Shown one piece after another: positions 29,786-31,616 of a stretch of 31,616 nt of DNA. Made by a program: the position numbers and the translations under genes. Below the pieces are notes generated by a model. That model searched no databases, was not told the DNA's origin, and saw only the letters and a list, made by a program, of their open reading frames with translations. The stretch lies in the NCBI RefSeq assembly GCF_000003815.2, contig NC_049997.1, positions 15,180,200 through 15,211,815 of the forward strand. The letters are read 5' to 3'. Each line of letters begins with the position of its first letter. Position 1 is the first letter of the stretch. Source of the DNA: Branchiostoma floridae. Its lineage: Eukaryota; Chordata; Leptocardii; Amphioxiformes; Branchiostomatidae.

Positions 29786-29895
29786 GGGCGGAGTCACGAA
29801 TCATCGCGTCTCTGGAACCCGCGCGCGCTGCGGAGATCAGAGGCGATGGGCGGAGTCTCGAATCAGCGCGTCTCTGAAACCCATGCGGCACGCGC
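29786..29895. repeat. 62-bp tandem duplication, hAT subterminal region
   Basis: GGGCGGAGTC-A/T-CGAATCA followed by CGCGTCTCTG and AACCC occurs at 29786 and again at 29848. CpG-rich and upstream of the gene. Confidence 0.8.
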
Positions 29896-29955
29896 GCTAT
29901 AATTGCAAAACAAACAGATCAAATTCGGGGGGCTTTTGGGGGAGGGCAGAGCCGG

Positions 29956-30028
29956 CTCGCGCGCCTGACAACCGCGGGAAGATCGGATAGCCTGCTCGCA
30001 CGCCTGACAACCGCGGGGAGATCGGACA
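29956..30028. repeat. 39-bp tandem duplication, hAT subterminal region
   Basis: CTCGC-R-CGCCTGACAACCGCGGG followed by AGATCGGA occurs at 29956 and 29995. It could be a transposase contact region or simply repeat drift. Confidence 0.85.
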
Positions 30029-30060
30029 TTCTGATGTTGATTCGTTGATTATTTTCCTAT

Positions 30061-30140
30061 TGTCCCAAAAGTGTCCCAAAAAGATTTTTCAGTTGTCCCG
30101 GCCTAAATTTTAGTGGTCTCGGGACATCGGGACATAGTTA
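30061..30140 (+). promoter_or_regulatory. Subterminal GTCCC cluster (right)
   Basis: TGTCCC words at about 30061, 30070 and 30093, plus GGGACA words at about 30121 and 30130, just inside the right end. The arrangement ATTGTCCCAAAA-(A/T run)-GTTGTCCCG resembles the left cluster in direct orientation, in contrast to the inverted outer 18 bp. Confidence 0.5.
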
Positions 30141-30153
30141 ACTTCGAGCCCTG
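30136..30153 (-). repeat. hAT terminal inverted repeat (right)
   Basis: It reads CAGGGCTCGAAGTTAACT on the minus strand and matches the left end at 15 of 18 positions. It lies on the promoter side of the transposase gene. Confidence 0.85.
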
Positions 30154-30158
30154 CTTGT
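30154..30158 (+). repeat. Target-site duplication CTTGT (right)
   Basis: Direct copy of 25849-25853. Confidence 0.8.
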
Positions 30159-31275
30159 ACCTTGTAACTATTGTGGTATGTTACATTCACTTAAACCATC
30201 TCTCCTCCACCTAAGACACACCCTACAACCACTGCCCTGCCACATCCTACATCATGTAATACAGCCCTAACTGACACACCCAATCAACAACTTGAGCAAA
30301 CACAGGACCCACCAATACCAGCAATACTCCAACAGACAGTATAACTTGACATTAATTACTGGGATGGAGTAGAACGGCCAGTCCCCTTTATCGACTGCTT
30401 GTCTTGGCTACGCTTCAGGATTCTTAGGAGGAACTTCATTCCAGCATCCACTGTGCCAAAGACCATATTTGTTTTGAGGGCATGCATGGGGTTGGGAATC
30501 CCTTACATTACAATACTGGATCCATGAGAACCTCATACAGTTTTTGCTGAATTCACACAAAATGGTTATGCAAAATTTGATTGCCTTGCTTGCTAGGAAT
30601 TAAATCATACAAAATCTACAATATACATATATATAAACAAGTGCCCTCACCAGTTATTTAATACATTTCTATAAAATTAAGAGGTTACAAATATGATGAT
30701 GTCCTTGACTATAAAGAATATGATTTTGCGGTTCATTGTCAATACAGCAATGAGAAATGACTAGTCGCACAAACGAAAAATAAACCATTTAAGTCAACCT
30801 GAATAAAAAAATACATTCTAAAACAACCAAAAGTACCCTGCTCTTTAAAATCATAGTACTGTTCATGTAAATCATACTACAATATACAATCATGCATCAT
30901 GCGACACAAATCAAAATTTGGCTGCAGTACAGTCGCTCATTGATTGATTGATTCATTCATTGATTGCCACCCAGTAGAAAGGGGTAGCTTACTCAATACT
31001 TATAAAACATCCTAGTATTCCTACCCTTTCCCCTCTCTCCAGCCCTCTTCAGACAGAACCACTCCTCGCGACAACCTCAAACACTCTAACTCCTGTTGTA
31101 CCGGGTCTATTTGTCCCCTCTCCTCGACAAATGTTGACACTATGCTAAACATGCCTAGTGCACACATGTAGTGTGGAATAGGCAGTAAGTAGTGGGTGCA
31201 GGCTCTCCAGATATGTACAACTCAAATATTGTTCAGCATACTTCTCAAGAACAAAGATAGCCTGCATTTAGGACA
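30159..31275. other. Unique DNA with one weak coding-like fragment
   Basis: A minus frame at 30356-30501 reads IPNPMHALKTNMVFGTVDAG and onward to a stop. The VFGTV-x-AGM piece loosely recalls the cyclophilin pattern VFGKV-x-x-GM, but the acceptor is poor and the rest does not match. A TGATTGAT-type microsatellite lies at 30937-30966. Otherwise nothing was identified. Confidence 0.35.
30937..30966. repeat. (ATTG/ATTC)n microsatellite
   Basis: A short 4-bp tandem run, TCATTGATTGATTGATTC and onward. Confidence 0.8.
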
Positions 31276-31468
31276 TACTGTAAGTCTTTAAATCAATAAA
31301 TGTTCCATTTTTGCATTGAACATTCCACCACGAAATCATGATTTACCAAATACCCGTTTCAAATGTACATACTGTATTGCAGAATCACTTCAACGGCAAA
31401 AAAAACGTAGTCTCTCACACCCTAGGCTGTGAAATTAAATCCCTGCAAAAAGAGATAAATTTACAGTA
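31276..31468. mobile_element. TACTGTAA-family MITE (193 bp)
   Basis: It starts TACTGTAAGTCTTTAAA and ends ATAAATTTACAGTA. The end structure and length match the copies at 21515 and 23206, with greater decay inside. Non-coding. Confidence 0.6.
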
Positions 31469-31616
31469 ACTTCAAAGGTTTTGTTTTCAAAACTTTGAAA
31501 TTAGTTATAACTTATAAGCACATCATTCATACGGACAATTAAAAATCATAACAGCAAAACAAATGAGGTATATGTATCTTTAAATCTAAAGCAAAGCCAA
31601 TATAATATTTTTGATA

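Larger units (their letters stand above)
25854..30153 (-). mobile_element. Complete hAT-type DNA transposon (4,300 bp)
   Basis: The left end CAGGCCTCAAACTTAACT and the right end (reverse complement) CAGGGCTCGAAGTTAACT agree at 15 of 18 positions and start with CAGG, as hAT ends do. A perfect 5-bp CTTGT direct repeat flanks the element. Classic hAT elements make 8-bp duplications; a subgroup with 5-bp duplications is recognised in repeat classifications, and this element fits it. The minus-strand transposase gene is uninterrupted. GTCCC words cluster near both ends. Low decay suggests a young, possibly still mobile copy. Confidence 0.88.

Noticed and set aside
30356-30501. Cyclophilin C-terminal exon
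   Set aside because: Only a VFG-V-x-x-GM resemblance; the acceptor is weak and the downstream residues do not match.

Overview
The window looks like non-coding DNA from an invertebrate chordate, most likely a lancelet (Branchiostoma). Evidence: GT-AG introns, no bacterial operon structure, scattered TACATGTA-type words, 5S-rRNA-derived and tRNA-derived SINEs, and a dense mix of small DNA transposons around assembly gaps. The lancelet assignment is inference from overall texture; I matched no host gene to a known orthologue.

Layout. 1-8095: mostly unique AT-rich DNA with a perfect 59-bp palindrome at the left edge, a weak terminal-exon candidate on the minus strand (2090-2314), an 84-bp tandem repeat rich in inverted CCAAT boxes (5953-6197) and small SINE/MITE remnants. 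8096-9690: a PIF/Harbinger-like non-autonomous element (TTA target duplication) that appears to carry a nested hAT-like element. 9691-14190: unique DNA, a tRNA-like fragment, a ~152-bp tandem repeat running into a 100-N gap, a nested palindromic element running into a 135-N gap, then a 5S-derived SINE. 15174-19710: a 4.5-kb foldback element with very long inverted arms, two kinds of minisatellite in each arm, a CpG-rich promoter-like core and a CAATG target duplication. 19711-25848: a second 5S SINE, MITEs of a TACTGTAAAT family, and an 827-bp Harbinger derivative (23766-24592) that split a tRNA-derived SINE and still carries a piece of a Myb/SANT-like protein.

25849-30158: the only convincing protein-coding gene. 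It is a 4,300-bp hAT-type transposon with imperfect 18-bp terminal inverted repeats and a perfect 5-bp target duplication (CTTGT). Its three-exon minus-strand gene is uninterrupted and predicts an 842-residue transposase: a PIP-box-like N-terminus and low-complexity linker, a BED/TTF-like zinc finger, an RNase H-like catalytic core and the C-terminal hAT dimerisation domain. It has E2F-like promoter sites, subterminal GTCCC clusters and a near-perfect hairpin in the predicted 3' UTR. The PIP-box-like peptide plus the E2F-like sites suggest, as a hypothesis, a transposon tied to S phase and the replication machinery. 30159-31616: unique DNA with one more MITE.

The genes do not form a host pathway. 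The window records successive transposon insertions, several of them nested.
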